Shown here: positions 18,298 through 27,151 of the stretch, piece by piece | How positions within the stretch are numbered: the stretch's first letter is position 1 | Layout: every line of letters starts with the position of its first letter | Origin: Pseudomonas sp. PSE14 | GTDB taxonomy: Bacteria; Pseudomonadota; Gammaproteobacteria; Pseudomonadales; Pseudomonadaceae | DNA length: 64,000 nt | Assembly: GCF_029203285.1 (NCBI RefSeq) | Contig: NZ_CP115669.1 | Coordinates: 62,001-126,000 of the forward strand | Direction of reading: 5' to 3' | Program-made: the position numbers and the translations under genes | The notes under the pieces: model-generated | The model's database searches: none | Told to the model about the DNA's origin: nothing | What the model saw: the letters and a program-made list of their open reading frames with translations, nothing else

Positions 18298-19734
18298 ATG
18301 ATGGATACGCTCATTCTCATTGGCTCGAAGATCAGCCAGGACACCATCCACAGCTCGCTGGGCAAGCCGGAGTACAGTTACTACTTCCTGATGAAGGAGT
18401 TCGTACCCGCGTTGCAGTGCCTGGGCAGCGTCGTCGAGGTCAAGAGTCTCGACGAAGTCGATGCGCTCTTCGACCTGCACAGCGCCCAGGGACGGAAGGT
18501 CGTCTTCCTCAGTTTCAGCCCGCCGCAGCAGACGCCCGAGGGGTTGCGTTGTCCGACCATCCCGGTATTCGCCTGGGAGTTCGACAGCATTCCGACCGAA
18601 GCCTGGGGCGATGAGCCGCGCAACGATTGGCGGCGTGTTTTTGCGAGCTCCGGCGCCGCCCTGACCCTCAGTCGCGAAGCGGCGGATGCGGTAAAGGCGG
18701 TGATGGGGGATGACTATCCGATCATCGCCGTGCCGGCGCCAGTGTGGGATCGCTTCCAGGGCGAGAACATGGACGATGCCCGCCGCCTGAACCTCTCGGA
18801 AAGAATGCTGCGCTTCACCGGCCATGTGATCGATAGCCCGCATCTGGGATTGTCGGCTGACTGCCTAGTGTCGCTGCCGCAGCCTGCCTCCGCTCCGGCA
18901 GCAGCTTTGCCGTCCAACGTCCGCTGGCTGACCACCAAGGCCTTGTTCAAGGGGTGGTGGGCCGAAGCGGTAGCCCCCTTCCTGGCGTCCCGGCGCGCGG
19001 TTGTCGAAGCCGAGCAGCAGGCGCCGCAACCTGCGCAAGCGGAGCCCCGACAGTTGGAGCTGCGTGGCGTGGTCTATACCACGGTGCTCAACCCCGGCGA
19101 CCATCGCAAGAACTGGATCGACATGATCAGCGCGTTCTGCTGGGCGTTCCATGACGTGGCGGACGTCACTCTGGTGGTGAAGATGACCCACCACGATCTG
19201 GAGAGCTACCGCGTGATGCTGATGACGCTGCTCTCGCGCCTGGCGCCGTTCCAGTGCCGGATCGTGGTGATCCACGGCTTCCTCCAGGACGAGGAGTACC
19301 GCGATCTGGTCCGCCATTCGACCTATTACGTGAACACCTCGGTATGCGAAGGCTTGTGCCTGCCACTGATGGAATTCCTCAGCTGCGGCAAGCCTGCGAT
19401 CGGTCCGCGTCATACCGCGATGCTCGACTACCTCGACGAGGACGTTGCATTCATCGTTGGCAGCGCGCCGCAGCCCGCCAGTTGGCCGCACGATTCACGC
19501 GCCCTGCTGCGTGCCTACCTGCACCGCCTGAACTGGGAGTCACTGGTCACCGCTTACCGTGCAAGCTATGCGACCGCCAAGCAGCCCGTGGACTATCGGC
19601 GGATGTCCGAGGCGGCGGGGCGCAGGATGCGTGAGTACTGTTCGGTGGAGCAGGTCAGCGGACGCCTCGGCGAGTTCCTTGATGATCAATTGGTGCCCGT
19701 TCCGGGCGCCGCGCAAAGGAGCCTGGCGCTATGA
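18298..19734 (+). CDS. Glycosyltransferase, GT4-like (PA5455-type)
   Basis: A 478-residue cytosolic glycosyltransferase. The N-terminal domain has SLGKPEYSYYFLMKEFVPAL and VFAWEFDSIPTEAW. A GT-B nucleotide-binding C-terminal domain follows, with VVYTTVLNPGDHRKNWIDM (about 258-276) and EGLCLPLMEFLSCGKPAIG (about 350-368), the GT4 donor-site glutamate region. It starts a run of five genes matching the PA5455-PA5459 content. No good ribosome site lies near ATG 18298; the nearest AGGAG (18274) is in a short hairpin. Its stop overlaps the next start by 4 bases. Inferred role: rhamnan terminal or linking sugar. Confidence 0.82.
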   Translation: MMDTLILIGSKISQDTIHSSLGKPEYSYYFLMKEFVPALQCLGSVVEVKSLDEVDALFDLHSAQGRKVVFLSFSPPQQTPEGLRCPTIPVFAWEFDSIPTEAWGDEPRNDWRRVFASSGAALTLSREAADAVKAVMGDDYPIIAVPAPVWDRFQGENMDDARRLNLSERMLRFTGHVIDSPHLGLSADCLVSLPQPASAPAAALPSNVRWLTTKALFKGWWAEAVAPFLASRRAVVEAEQQAPQPAQAEPRQLELRGVVYTTVLNPGDHRKNWIDMISAFCWAFHDVADVTLVVKMTHHDLESYRVMLMTLLSRLAPFQCRIVVIHGFLQDEEYRDLVRHSTYYVNTSVCEGLCLPLMEFLSCGKPAIGPRHTAMLDYLDEDVAFIVGSAPQPASWPHDSRALLRAYLHRLNWESLVTAYRASYATAKQPVDYRRMSEAAGRRMREYCSVEQVSGRLGEFLDDQLVPVPGAAQRSLAL

Positions 19735-21269
19735 GGTTCCTGGTCTATTCGGAAGTCAACGCGGCGACCATCGCTACCAGTCTCGGCCGGCCGGAGTACA
19801 GCTATTACTTCGTGCTCAAGGAGTTCATGCCGGTGCTCCGGCAACTCGGCGAGGTCATCGTGGTGCAGGACCCACAGCGCGAGGTCGATCCGCTGTTCCA
19901 TCGGGCGCTGGCAGAAGGCGAACGCTGCGTTTTCCTCTCGTTCTCGCCTCCGCACAAGACTGTCCGTGGGTTGGTCTGCCCAACGATCCCGGTATTTGCC
20001 TGGGAGTTCGACACCATTCCCGACGAGACCTGGCATGGCCAGCCGGAGCAGGACTGGCGCTTCGTCCTCAAGGGACTGGGTCGCGCCGTGGTGCATTCGA
20101 ACCAGACGGTGCGCGCCATCCAGCGCGCGGTGCGCGATGATTTCCCGGTAACGTCCATTCCGGCACCTGTCTGGGACCGCCTGGAAGGCCTGCGCCAGAT
20201 GCTGGCTGAGCCACGCCCGGCCAGTGCGGAACACCGTATAAAAGTACCGCGTGGTGTGGTGGTGGATACCCGCACCCTGGACCTGGGACCGTACCGGCCC
20301 GGCCCTAATGCTCTGGAAGAATTCATCGCCGCAGGCCAGCCCAAGCCGGTGGTCGGCCCTGCTGCCGAACCTGAAGAGCTCAGGCGACCCGGCCCTCTGC
20401 AGGTCGCTCACATCACGGCCCGCTATCTGCTGGAGTGGTATCGCCTGGTCTGGCGCGACCACTTGCCCGCGCCGCTCAGTGGCGCCCTGGCCGCCATCAA
20501 GCAACGAGTCCGCCCTGGCAGGCCGCTCCCCGCGGCCTTGCCCGTGGAGACGGTGCCGACCGTCAGCCCTGACCCAGTGGAAACCGGTTGGTGGATTCCG
20601 GGAAGTCATGAGCTGGTGCTCGACGGTGTGGTCTTCACCTCGATTCTCAATCCCTACGATGGTCGCAAGAACTGGACCGACATCCTCACGGCCTTCTGCA
20701 TCGCATTCCACGATGTGCCCGATGCGACCCTGCTGTTCAAGCTGACGCACCAGGAGTACCGCTCGGCCGTCGAGGCCATGCTGACCACCCTGGCGCGCCT
20801 GCCTGAATTCCGCTGCCGCATCGTACTGGTGCATGGCTTTCTCGAGCAGAGCGACTTCAACGCCTTCATCGAAGCCAGCGACTTCGTGGTCAATGCTTCC
20901 CACGGCGAGGGGCAGTGCCTGCCGCTGATGGAAATGCTGTCCTGCGGGATTCCCGCGCTGGCCCCGCGCAACTCGGCAATGCTGGACTACATGGATACCG
21001 AGGTCGGCTTTGTGGTGAACAGCTGGGAGGACGGTACTGCCTGGCCGCACGATCCGCGCCTGGCCTACCGCACCTGCCGTCACCAACTGGACTGGGCGTC
21101 GCTGCGTGATGGCTATCTTGCTGCCTATCGTTGTTACCTCGAGACCCCCGAGCGTTATCGCCAACTGTCGGCCAACGCTATCCAGCGCATGCGTGGTCAT
21201 TGCTCCCAGGCGGTGGCCCGACAGCGGCTGTGCCGCTTGCTGGAGATCGATGCGGAGGCTTGCGCATGA
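19731..21269 (+). CDS. Glycosyltransferase, GT4-like (PA5456-type), paralogue of the previous gene
   Basis: A 512-residue GT-B enzyme clearly homologous to its neighbour: SLGRPEYSYYFVLKEFMPVL, VFAWEFDTIPDETW and the donor-site block HGEGQCLPLMEMLSCGIPAL. The two differ mainly in a longer central linker here (about 165-255). The start overlaps the previous stop by 4 bases and the stop overlaps the next start by 4 bases, so the group is translationally coupled. In P. aeruginosa the equivalent gene is required for common polysaccharide antigen. The sugar transferred is not determined. Confidence 0.82.
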   Translation: MRFLVYSEVNAATIATSLGRPEYSYYFVLKEFMPVLRQLGEVIVVQDPQREVDPLFHRALAEGERCVFLSFSPPHKTVRGLVCPTIPVFAWEFDTIPDETWHGQPEQDWRFVLKGLGRAVVHSNQTVRAIQRAVRDDFPVTSIPAPVWDRLEGLRQMLAEPRPASAEHRIKVPRGVVVDTRTLDLGPYRPGPNALEEFIAAGQPKPVVGPAAEPEELRRPGPLQVAHITARYLLEWYRLVWRDHLPAPLSGALAAIKQRVRPGRPLPAALPVETVPTVSPDPVETGWWIPGSHELVLDGVVFTSILNPYDGRKNWTDILTAFCIAFHDVPDATLLFKLTHQEYRSAVEAMLTTLARLPEFRCRIVLVHGFLEQSDFNAFIEASDFVVNASHGEGQCLPLMEMLSCGIPALAPRNSAMLDYMDTEVGFVVNSWEDGTAWPHDPRLAYRTCRHQLDWASLRDGYLAAYRCYLETPERYRQLSANAIQRMRGHCSQAVARQRLCRLLEIDAEACA

Positions 21270-22147
21270 GCCGTGGGGCTGCCTGGCGCAGGCTGCGTGA
21301 GCGCTTCCTCGACAAGCCAGAACCCGCCGAGCTGATCCGGTTCGACAGCGATACACAGCGCACTGGCCTGGTGGATGCGGTGATGGGCGGCTGGTTCCGC
21401 AATGACAGCCACGAGCTGTTCAAGGGCTTTGCCATTGGCCCGGAGGATGTGGTCCTCGATGTGGGCTGCGGAGGCGGTGGAGCGACATTGTTCTGCGCGC
21501 GACAGGGAGCATCGGTGATATTCACCGACTCGGAGGCGGAAAAAGTCGAGGCCCTGGCCGGGAAAGTCGGAGAAACGCCGGCCCGGGCGGCTCGGGGAAT
21601 CGTTTCCGACAGTCTGCCGTTACCGCTGGATGATGCAACGGCCAGCCGCATCGTTGCGCTGGAGATGCTTGAACACGTCGAGCAACCGGGGGCGATCCTC
21701 TCCGAGCTCAACCGGGTGGGGCAGCCGGGGGCCTTGTATTTCCTTTCCGTGCCGGCGCCGCAAAGTGAAACCTTGCAGCGCGGCGTGGCGCCCGACAGTC
21801 ATTTCCAGCCGCCGAACCATATCAATGTGTTCAGCGAGGCCGACTTCGGTGCGCTCGTCCGCGAGGCCGGGCTGGAGATCGTCTCGCGTCACGCCTACGG
21901 GTTCTTCTGGACGCTGTGGATGATGATCTACTGGACCACTGGAAAGGCTGACGGCCAGTCCTTCGAAGGTGCGACCCACGACCTGCTGGCCCCGCCGTAT
22001 TCGCCCTTGTTGGAAGAGTGGTCGCAGCTCTGGCTCAAGACCATTTCGCTGCCCGGAGGCGAGCTGCTGCGCGAGAAGCTTGACGCCGCGCTGCCCAAGA
22101 CCCAGATCATCCTTGCTCGCAAACCGGTTGTGCCAGGAGCTGCATGA
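21266..22147 (+). CDS. SAM-dependent methyltransferase (PA5457-type)
   Basis: A 293-residue class I methyltransferase. Motif I is VVLDVGCGGGGATLF at about 64-78, and the ALEMLEHVEQPGA segment with acidic post-motif residues is near 132-144. The C-terminal part contains HINVFSEADFGALVREAGLE, typical of sugar methyltransferases of the ubiE/UbiG-like group. ATG 21266 overlaps the previous stop (ATGA). It and the gene at 23310 are paralogues that enclose an acyltransferase. Probably methylates a sugar of the rhamnan or its terminus. Confidence 0.83.
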   Translation: MSRGAAWRRLRERFLDKPEPAELIRFDSDTQRTGLVDAVMGGWFRNDSHELFKGFAIGPEDVVLDVGCGGGGATLFCARQGASVIFTDSEAEKVEALAGKVGETPARAARGIVSDSLPLPLDDATASRIVALEMLEHVEQPGAILSELNRVGQPGALYFLSVPAPQSETLQRGVAPDSHFQPPNHINVFSEADFGALVREAGLEIVSRHAYGFFWTLWMMIYWTTGKADGQSFEGATHDLLAPPYSPLLEEWSQLWLKTISLPGGELLREKLDAALPKTQIILARKPVVPGAA

Positions 22148-23313
22148 TGGCCAAGGGACGAATCGACGACATCGAGATTCTTCGCGGCTTCGCGGTGTTG
22201 TCCGTGGTGTTGCACCATGCCCATGGCAACCTGTTCACCTGGTCCACGCCTGCCCTGGAGCGCTTGGCAGTGTATTTCGGTGGCGGCTTCGGGGTGGATC
22301 TGTTCCTCGTCATTTCAGGTTTCGTCATAGCCCGCGATCTCGTACCGCGCCTGCAGGGCTGCACCAGTTCGCAAATGGCCTGCGGGACTGTGTTGTCTTT
22401 CTGGATTCGCCGTGCCTGGCGCCTTTTGCCGTCGGCCTGGACCTGGCTGGCGGTCGTTCTGGTGGCCGCCGTGGTGTTCAACGAATCCGGCGCGTTCGGC
22501 ACGCTGCGGGCGAACGTCGAGGCGACTGTGGCCGGCGTCCTGCAGGTCGCCAATTTGCGCTTCGCCGAAACGTTTGGTTCCCGCGAGTACGGTGCCAGCT
22601 TCGTCTACTGGACGCTCTCGCTGGAGGAGCAGTTCTACCTGCTGCTGCCTTTTGTCATCCTGCTTAGCCGGCGCTTTCTGCCGCATGTGCTGATTGCGCT
22701 GGTGGCCTATCAATTGCTGGCCGAGCGTACCTTGCTGTCGGTGGTGTTTCGCAGTGACTCGCTGGCTCTGGGGGTGCTGCTTGCGCTGTGGAGCCGGCAT
22801 TTCTCCTACTCGCTGGCGCGCCCGACGTTCCTCATGCGTGGCTGGCCTGCCGGAACTGTGGTGCTGTCCGTGGCTTTGTTGTTCCTTGGCATCATTGGAT
22901 CGGATGTGCTGAAGGTGGTGTCCTATCGCTTCAGCCTGCTGGCATTGCTGTCTGCACTGCTGGTCTGGATCGCTTCTTATGATGCCAACCTGTTCCTCCC
23001 TTCGGGGCCGTTGCGCCGTTTGATGCTTTGGGTCGGTGCGCGCTCCTATGCGATTTACCTGATCCATGTGCCGGCCTTCATGGCCACGCGGGAAATCTGG
23101 TCCCGCCTGCAACCGGGCGCAACTTTCGATACCCAGTACTTCTACCCGTTTCTGTTGACCGCAGGGGCACTGATCGTAGTGCTCGCCGAGCTGAACTTCC
23201 GATTCATCGAGACGCCGCTACGCCTGCGCGGGGCGGCGATTGCCCGCACCTTCGCCGATGGTGGCGCCCCGGTTGATCCGGCTCTGCCGGTCGCCGACAT
23301 GAAGGTCCAATGA
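22144..23313 (+). CDS. Membrane O-acyltransferase, OafA/acyltransferase-3 family (PA5458-type)
   Basis: A 389-residue inner-membrane protein with about 10 hydrophobic segments. The family catalytic region is at the start: R14 in IEILRGFAVLS and H24-H25 in VVLHHAHGN, then VDLFLVISGFVIARDL. The EEQFYLLLPFVI segment is at about 160-171. These proteins move acetyl groups from cytoplasmic acetyl-CoA to glycans. It overlaps both neighbours by 4 bases. Expected to O-acetylate the rhamnan or a lipid-linked intermediate. Confidence 0.87.
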   Translation: MMAKGRIDDIEILRGFAVLSVVLHHAHGNLFTWSTPALERLAVYFGGGFGVDLFLVISGFVIARDLVPRLQGCTSSQMACGTVLSFWIRRAWRLLPSAWTWLAVVLVAAVVFNESGAFGTLRANVEATVAGVLQVANLRFAETFGSREYGASFVYWTLSLEEQFYLLLPFVILLSRRFLPHVLIALVAYQLLAERTLLSVVFRSDSLALGVLLALWSRHFSYSLARPTFLMRGWPAGTVVLSVALLFLGIIGSDVLKVVSYRFSLLALLSALLVWIASYDANLFLPSGPLRRLMLWVGARSYAIYLIHVPAFMATREIWSRLQPGATFDTQYFYPFLLTAGALIVVLAELNFRFIETPLRLRGAAIARTFADGGAPVDPALPVADMKVQ

Positions 23314-24131
23314 TGTTGAAGCGCCTTAGAAATGTGTTCGCCCAGCTGACTACCGCTCCTGCGAGCCCGACGCCACCCGAGGCTCCGGCGAACGACTTCG
23401 CACTGGTCGACGCGTGCCTGAGCGGTTGGTTCGACGTGGAAGGTGGAGAGTTGCTCAAGGGCTTTCCGGTTCGCCCCGAGGACCGAGTCCTCGACATCGG
23501 TTGTGGCGACGGTCAGTTCAGCCATTTCTGCGCGAAGATGGGGGCCGAACTGATCTTTGGCGACATCGATGCCGAGCGTGTCGCCCGTGTGGCTGGCTTG
23601 CTGGAGGGTATGCCGGCGCGAGCATTGCACCCGTTGGTGACCGACGCCAACCCGTTACCGCTGCCAGACGCGCACTTGGACAAGATCATCGCCATGGAGG
23701 TGCTGGAGCACGTCGACGTCCCGGCCGATTTCATGCGCGAACTGGTGCGTGTCGGCAAGCCTGGCGCGCAATACCTGCTCAGTGTGCCGGATGCCCGCAG
23801 TGAGGGCGTGCAGCAAGTGCTGGCGCCGGCCGCGCATTTCCAGAAGCCCAACCACATCAACATCTTCAGCCGCGATGATTTCGAACGCCTGGTGACGGAC
23901 GCCGGCCTGATCGTCGAGCGGCGCACCTACTACGGCTTTTACTGGGCGGTGTGGTGGGCGTTCTTCTGGGTTTGCCGCAAGGATCTGTCCAACCCGGACC
24001 ATCCGCTGCTCAACAACTGGGCGAAGACCTGGGCGAGCTTGATGGACATGCCAGAAGGTGCCCGAGTTAAGCGGGCGCTGGATGAGGTCATGCCCAAGAG
24101 CCAGGCGATCATCGCGCGCAAGCCGTTCTGA
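23310..24131 (+). CDS. SAM-dependent methyltransferase (PA5459-type)
   Basis: A 273-residue class I methyltransferase paralogous to the gene at 21266. Motif I is RVLDIGCGDGQFSHFC at about 61-76, then IAMEVLEHVDVPADF and the HINIFSRDDFERLVTDAGL block. The end motif PKSQAIIARKPF closely parallels PKTQIILARKPV in the paralogue. Start ATG 23310 overlaps the previous stop by 4 bases. It is the last gene of the GT-GT-MT-AT-MT group; a 13-bp gap leads to the first membrane glycosyltransferase. Confidence 0.83.
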   Translation: MMLKRLRNVFAQLTTAPASPTPPEAPANDFALVDACLSGWFDVEGGELLKGFPVRPEDRVLDIGCGDGQFSHFCAKMGAELIFGDIDAERVARVAGLLEGMPARALHPLVTDANPLPLPDAHLDKIIAMEVLEHVDVPADFMRELVRVGKPGAQYLLSVPDARSEGVQQVLAPAAHFQKPNHINIFSRDDFERLVTDAGLIVERRTYYGFYWAVWWAFFWVCRKDLSNPDHPLLNNWAKTWASLMDMPEGARVKRALDEVMPKSQAIIARKPF

Positions 24132-24144
24132 CAGGGAAGCCAGC

Positions 24145-25602
24145 ATGCAAGAGGGAAGGGCGCAGGGCGCCATTGTCGACTGTCTGGCCGGCCGCTGGGG
24201 AATGTGGCTCGCTGCCCTCATTCTGCTGGTCGTGGTGCTGACCATTCGCCTGGGAATGGGTTTTGAGTTCCCCGTGCCGTGGAACGACGAGACCGCGTTC
24301 ATTTCACAGGCTTTCGAATTCAGCCGCACCGGCAGCTTCTACGTTTACGGACTGAATACCGAGCGCGTGGTCATGTGGATGCCACCAGGCTACATGCTCC
24401 TGCTGGCGGCGGTTTACAAGCTCTTCGGCTACAGCTTCGAGATCTCGCGCTGGGTGTCCTGTCTGCTGTTCCTTGGCGCCTTTGGCACTGCCCTGGGCGT
24501 TCTGCGGCAACTCCGGCTCAGAGGCTGGAAGCAGGTCGTCGCGCTGGTGCTGACGCTGCTGGCCTTCCTCTCCCCATACTCATTGGTAATCTCCAACATT
24601 GCACGGATGGACGTGCTCTATGCGTTCGTGTTCCTCGCGTCGCTCTGGGCGATGCTGCGCTCGCATTACGCGCTAGGGCTCGCACTGGTACTCATCGGTG
24701 CGGTGGTGCATTTCAACGCCGTCTACATGCTGCTGCCCTATGGGGTGCTGATCGGCTGGAAGATCGTTCGGCGCGAGCAACTGGTCATTGGCCCGTTCGA
24801 GTTAGCTGCGCTGGTACTGGCCTGCCTGGCCTTGGCCGGATATGGCGTGTTCGTGCTCAAGCATATCGATGGCTTTCTGGAGGACATGAAGTTCCAGTTT
24901 GCGTACAAGCTCGAGTCGGCGGTCATGGACGGCCCGACAGGTTGGCTGAAGATCGGCGCCATTGTGCTGCTGGCACTGGGGCAACTGATCATTCGCCGTC
25001 GCTTCGCCACTGATGCGATTCTGTCACTCTACGCGGCGGGTTTCATGGCATTGGCGCTTAACGGCCACAGCATGTGGTACCACTTTGCCTTTGTACTTTC
25101 CGTGTGGTTACTGGCGCTGAGCCTGCTGCTGGATGTCCAGTCTCTGCGTGGTCACAGGCTTTCCCGGTTGCCGCTGCTGTTGCTGCTGTGCCTGTCCTAT
25201 CCGTTCGTGACTTATGGCTGGACCAAGACCGAGACTATGGCGCCGCTCTGGCCGCGGAGCGAACTGCTGCGCCGGCCATTCCTGGAAAACGCCGAAATCC
25301 AGAAGGTGCGGGCATTCATCCATACCCTGCGTCCCGGTCAGACGGTGTCGTTCGGCTACACGGGTATCGAGCCCTATTTCCTCGGTGACATGGCCAGCGT
25401 CGGGGCGCTGTGGAGTGTCCCGATGCACAGCGTGGTCCAAGTGTTCCCCGGCCGCCAGAATGAGTTCCGGGTATTCTGCGACAGCGCGCTGTACCCCAAG
25501 TACGTACTCATCTTCGATTGGGACGTCAAGGCGCGGGTCGCCAAGGACACGGGCTGCGAGGTGATCACCATTGCTGGCGGAGCAAAGCAACGTGACGAAT
25601 AG
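24145..25602 (+). CDS. Polytopic GT-C-like glycosyltransferase (first of block)
   Basis: A 485-residue inner-membrane protein with about 10-11 hydrophobic segments. The first periplasmic loop after TM1 carries PWNDETAFISQAFE (about 45-58), with D48-E49 in the place of the acidic pair used by GT-C enzymes of the PMT/ArnT type. The C-terminal part after the last membrane segment is a soluble periplasmic domain of about 110 residues. GT-C enzymes use polyprenyl-phosphate sugars. Start ATG 24145 is 13 bp after the methyltransferase stop. No specific family name can be assigned by eye. Confidence 0.7.
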   Translation: MQEGRAQGAIVDCLAGRWGMWLAALILLVVVLTIRLGMGFEFPVPWNDETAFISQAFEFSRTGSFYVYGLNTERVVMWMPPGYMLLLAAVYKLFGYSFEISRWVSCLLFLGAFGTALGVLRQLRLRGWKQVVALVLTLLAFLSPYSLVISNIARMDVLYAFVFLASLWAMLRSHYALGLALVLIGAVVHFNAVYMLLPYGVLIGWKIVRREQLVIGPFELAALVLACLALAGYGVFVLKHIDGFLEDMKFQFAYKLESAVMDGPTGWLKIGAIVLLALGQLIIRRRFATDAILSLYAAGFMALALNGHSMWYHFAFVLSVWLLALSLLLDVQSLRGHRLSRLPLLLLLCLSYPFVTYGWTKTETMAPLWPRSELLRRPFLENAEIQKVRAFIHTLRPGQTVSFGYTGIEPYFLGDMASVGALWSVPMHSVVQVFPGRQNEFRVFCDSALYPKYVLIFDWDVKARVAKDTGCEVITIAGGAKQRDE

Positions 25603-27148
25603 TTTCCAGACTCAAGCAAAGATCGGCGACGCCCTGTCGCTGCGGACGTTGTGGAGCGGTATCGCGCCGTTGTTGCTGCTGCTGTCGATCGGCCTGTACT
25701 TGGTAGAGGCCTGGGCGCCAGCCGAACAGATGGACGACGCCTTCATCTCTTATCGCTACGCGCAGAACCTCGCCGATGGCAATGGCCTGGTATTCAATGT
25801 CGGCGAGCACGTCGAGGGTTATACCAACCTGAGCTGGACCTTGGTGGTGGCTGCGGGTATCCGACTGGGTTGGAGTGCTCCCATTGTGGGGCATTGGTTG
25901 ATGCTGCTGTCCGGCGTCCTGCTGTTGTGGTCGACATTCATCTATGCGCGTCGCTTGTTACCTCAGGGCTCCTGGCTCGCGGGCCTTGCACCTCTGGTGG
26001 TGCTTGGCACCAATGCCTTTGCCTGCTGGACTGCATCGGGTCTTGAGTCCGCGCTGTTCGCCGCAACCGTGGTCATGGCGTTTGCCGAACAACTCTCGGG
26101 GCGGAGCTGGCGGGTTTCGCTGTGGTGCATCCTGGCGGCGATGACCCGTCCCGAGGGCATGCTGCTGGCTTTCGTCCTGCTGGGCTGGGACTGGCTGAGA
26201 GGCGTCGTGACACTGGAGCGCAAGACATTCGGCGCAGCTCTGCGCCTGGCTCTGCCCGGGCTGTTGTTCACCGCGTATTTCGTCGCCCACACCGCGTTCC
26301 GGTTGTATTACTACCACGACTACGTACCCAATACCTTCCACGCCAAGGTGGGTGGGATTCCACTGAGTCGCGGTTTCGAATACCTCTATAACTTCGCCGT
26401 CGATGGGCCGGGGCTGCTGGTGATCCCGGCGTTGCTGGGGGCATGGATACTGCCACGCTACCGGATCGCATTTGCCTTCACGCTGCTGATTGCTGCCTAT
26501 AGCGTCTCGGTGGGCGGAGACGTATTCCGTCTGGGCCGCTTCCTGCTGCCGGTGCTGCCATTCCTTGTCGTCGGGGCGCTGGCAGGAGCCCTATTTTTGT
26601 ATGGCCGCTCCCGACTCGGCGGCGTGATTCTGGGGTTGAGCCTGCCGCTGACAGTGCTGGTGTCACTCTACGGAACCTGGCCGTACAACGCCGATTTCGG
26701 CGTCATTGAAAAGCAGCCATTCCCGCAGTCTGCGAAGCGGATGAATGCGCGCAACCATATGTTCTTCGTACCCGAGGAGTGGGTTCGCCAGCGTGCCCGG
26801 GACATCGTCGCGCTGCAGCCACCGGTCCATCTGGTCGCCACCATTGGCATCGGAAAGCTCGGGTATTACGCAATGGAGTTGCCGGTGCTGGACCTGGTGG
26901 GGCTGACCGATCGCACCGTGGCGCGAAGCGATCGGCATGTCTCAGCCACTCTCATGCTGCCGGGGCACCAACGCACCGATGCACCGTACGTGCTCTCGCA
27001 GCGTCCGGATTTCATCTGGATTCCGCGCAAGGGTGACCCCAATACCATGACGCTGCCGGCAGTCGTGGATCTCTGGAATCAGCCCGATCTTGAGCGGGAT
27101 TACTACTGGGACGATCATTTCACTGCTTACCGACGCAAGCCGGACTGA
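25592..27148 (+). CDS. Polytopic GT-C-like glycosyltransferase with AftB-like loop
   Basis: A 518-residue membrane protein from GTG 25592, which has GGAG 8 nt upstream and overlaps the previous stop by 11 bases. The first loop reads EQMDDAFISYRYAQNLADG, then NGLVFNVGEHVEGYTNL. This D-D-A-F-I-x-YRYA ... VEGYTN signature is what I remember of actinobacterial arabinofuranosyltransferase AftB and its relatives, with D48-D49 as the catalytic pair. About 9-10 further membrane segments and a periplasmic C-terminal domain follow. If the likeness holds, the donor is a polyprenyl-phosphate pentose or similar. Confidence 0.72.
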   Translation: MTNSFQTQAKIGDALSLRTLWSGIAPLLLLLSIGLYLVEAWAPAEQMDDAFISYRYAQNLADGNGLVFNVGEHVEGYTNLSWTLVVAAGIRLGWSAPIVGHWLMLLSGVLLLWSTFIYARRLLPQGSWLAGLAPLVVLGTNAFACWTASGLESALFAATVVMAFAEQLSGRSWRVSLWCILAAMTRPEGMLLAFVLLGWDWLRGVVTLERKTFGAALRLALPGLLFTAYFVAHTAFRLYYYHDYVPNTFHAKVGGIPLSRGFEYLYNFAVDGPGLLVIPALLGAWILPRYRIAFAFTLLIAAYSVSVGGDVFRLGRFLLPVLPFLVVGALAGALFLYGRSRLGGVILGLSLPLTVLVSLYGTWPYNADFGVIEKQPFPQSAKRMNARNHMFFVPEEWVRQRARDIVALQPPVHLVATIGIGKLGYYAMELPVLDLVGLTDRTVARSDRHVSATLMLPGHQRTDAPYVLSQRPDFIWIPRKGDPNTMTLPAVVDLWNQPDLERDYYWDDHFTAYRRKPD

Positions 27149-27151
27149 TAC

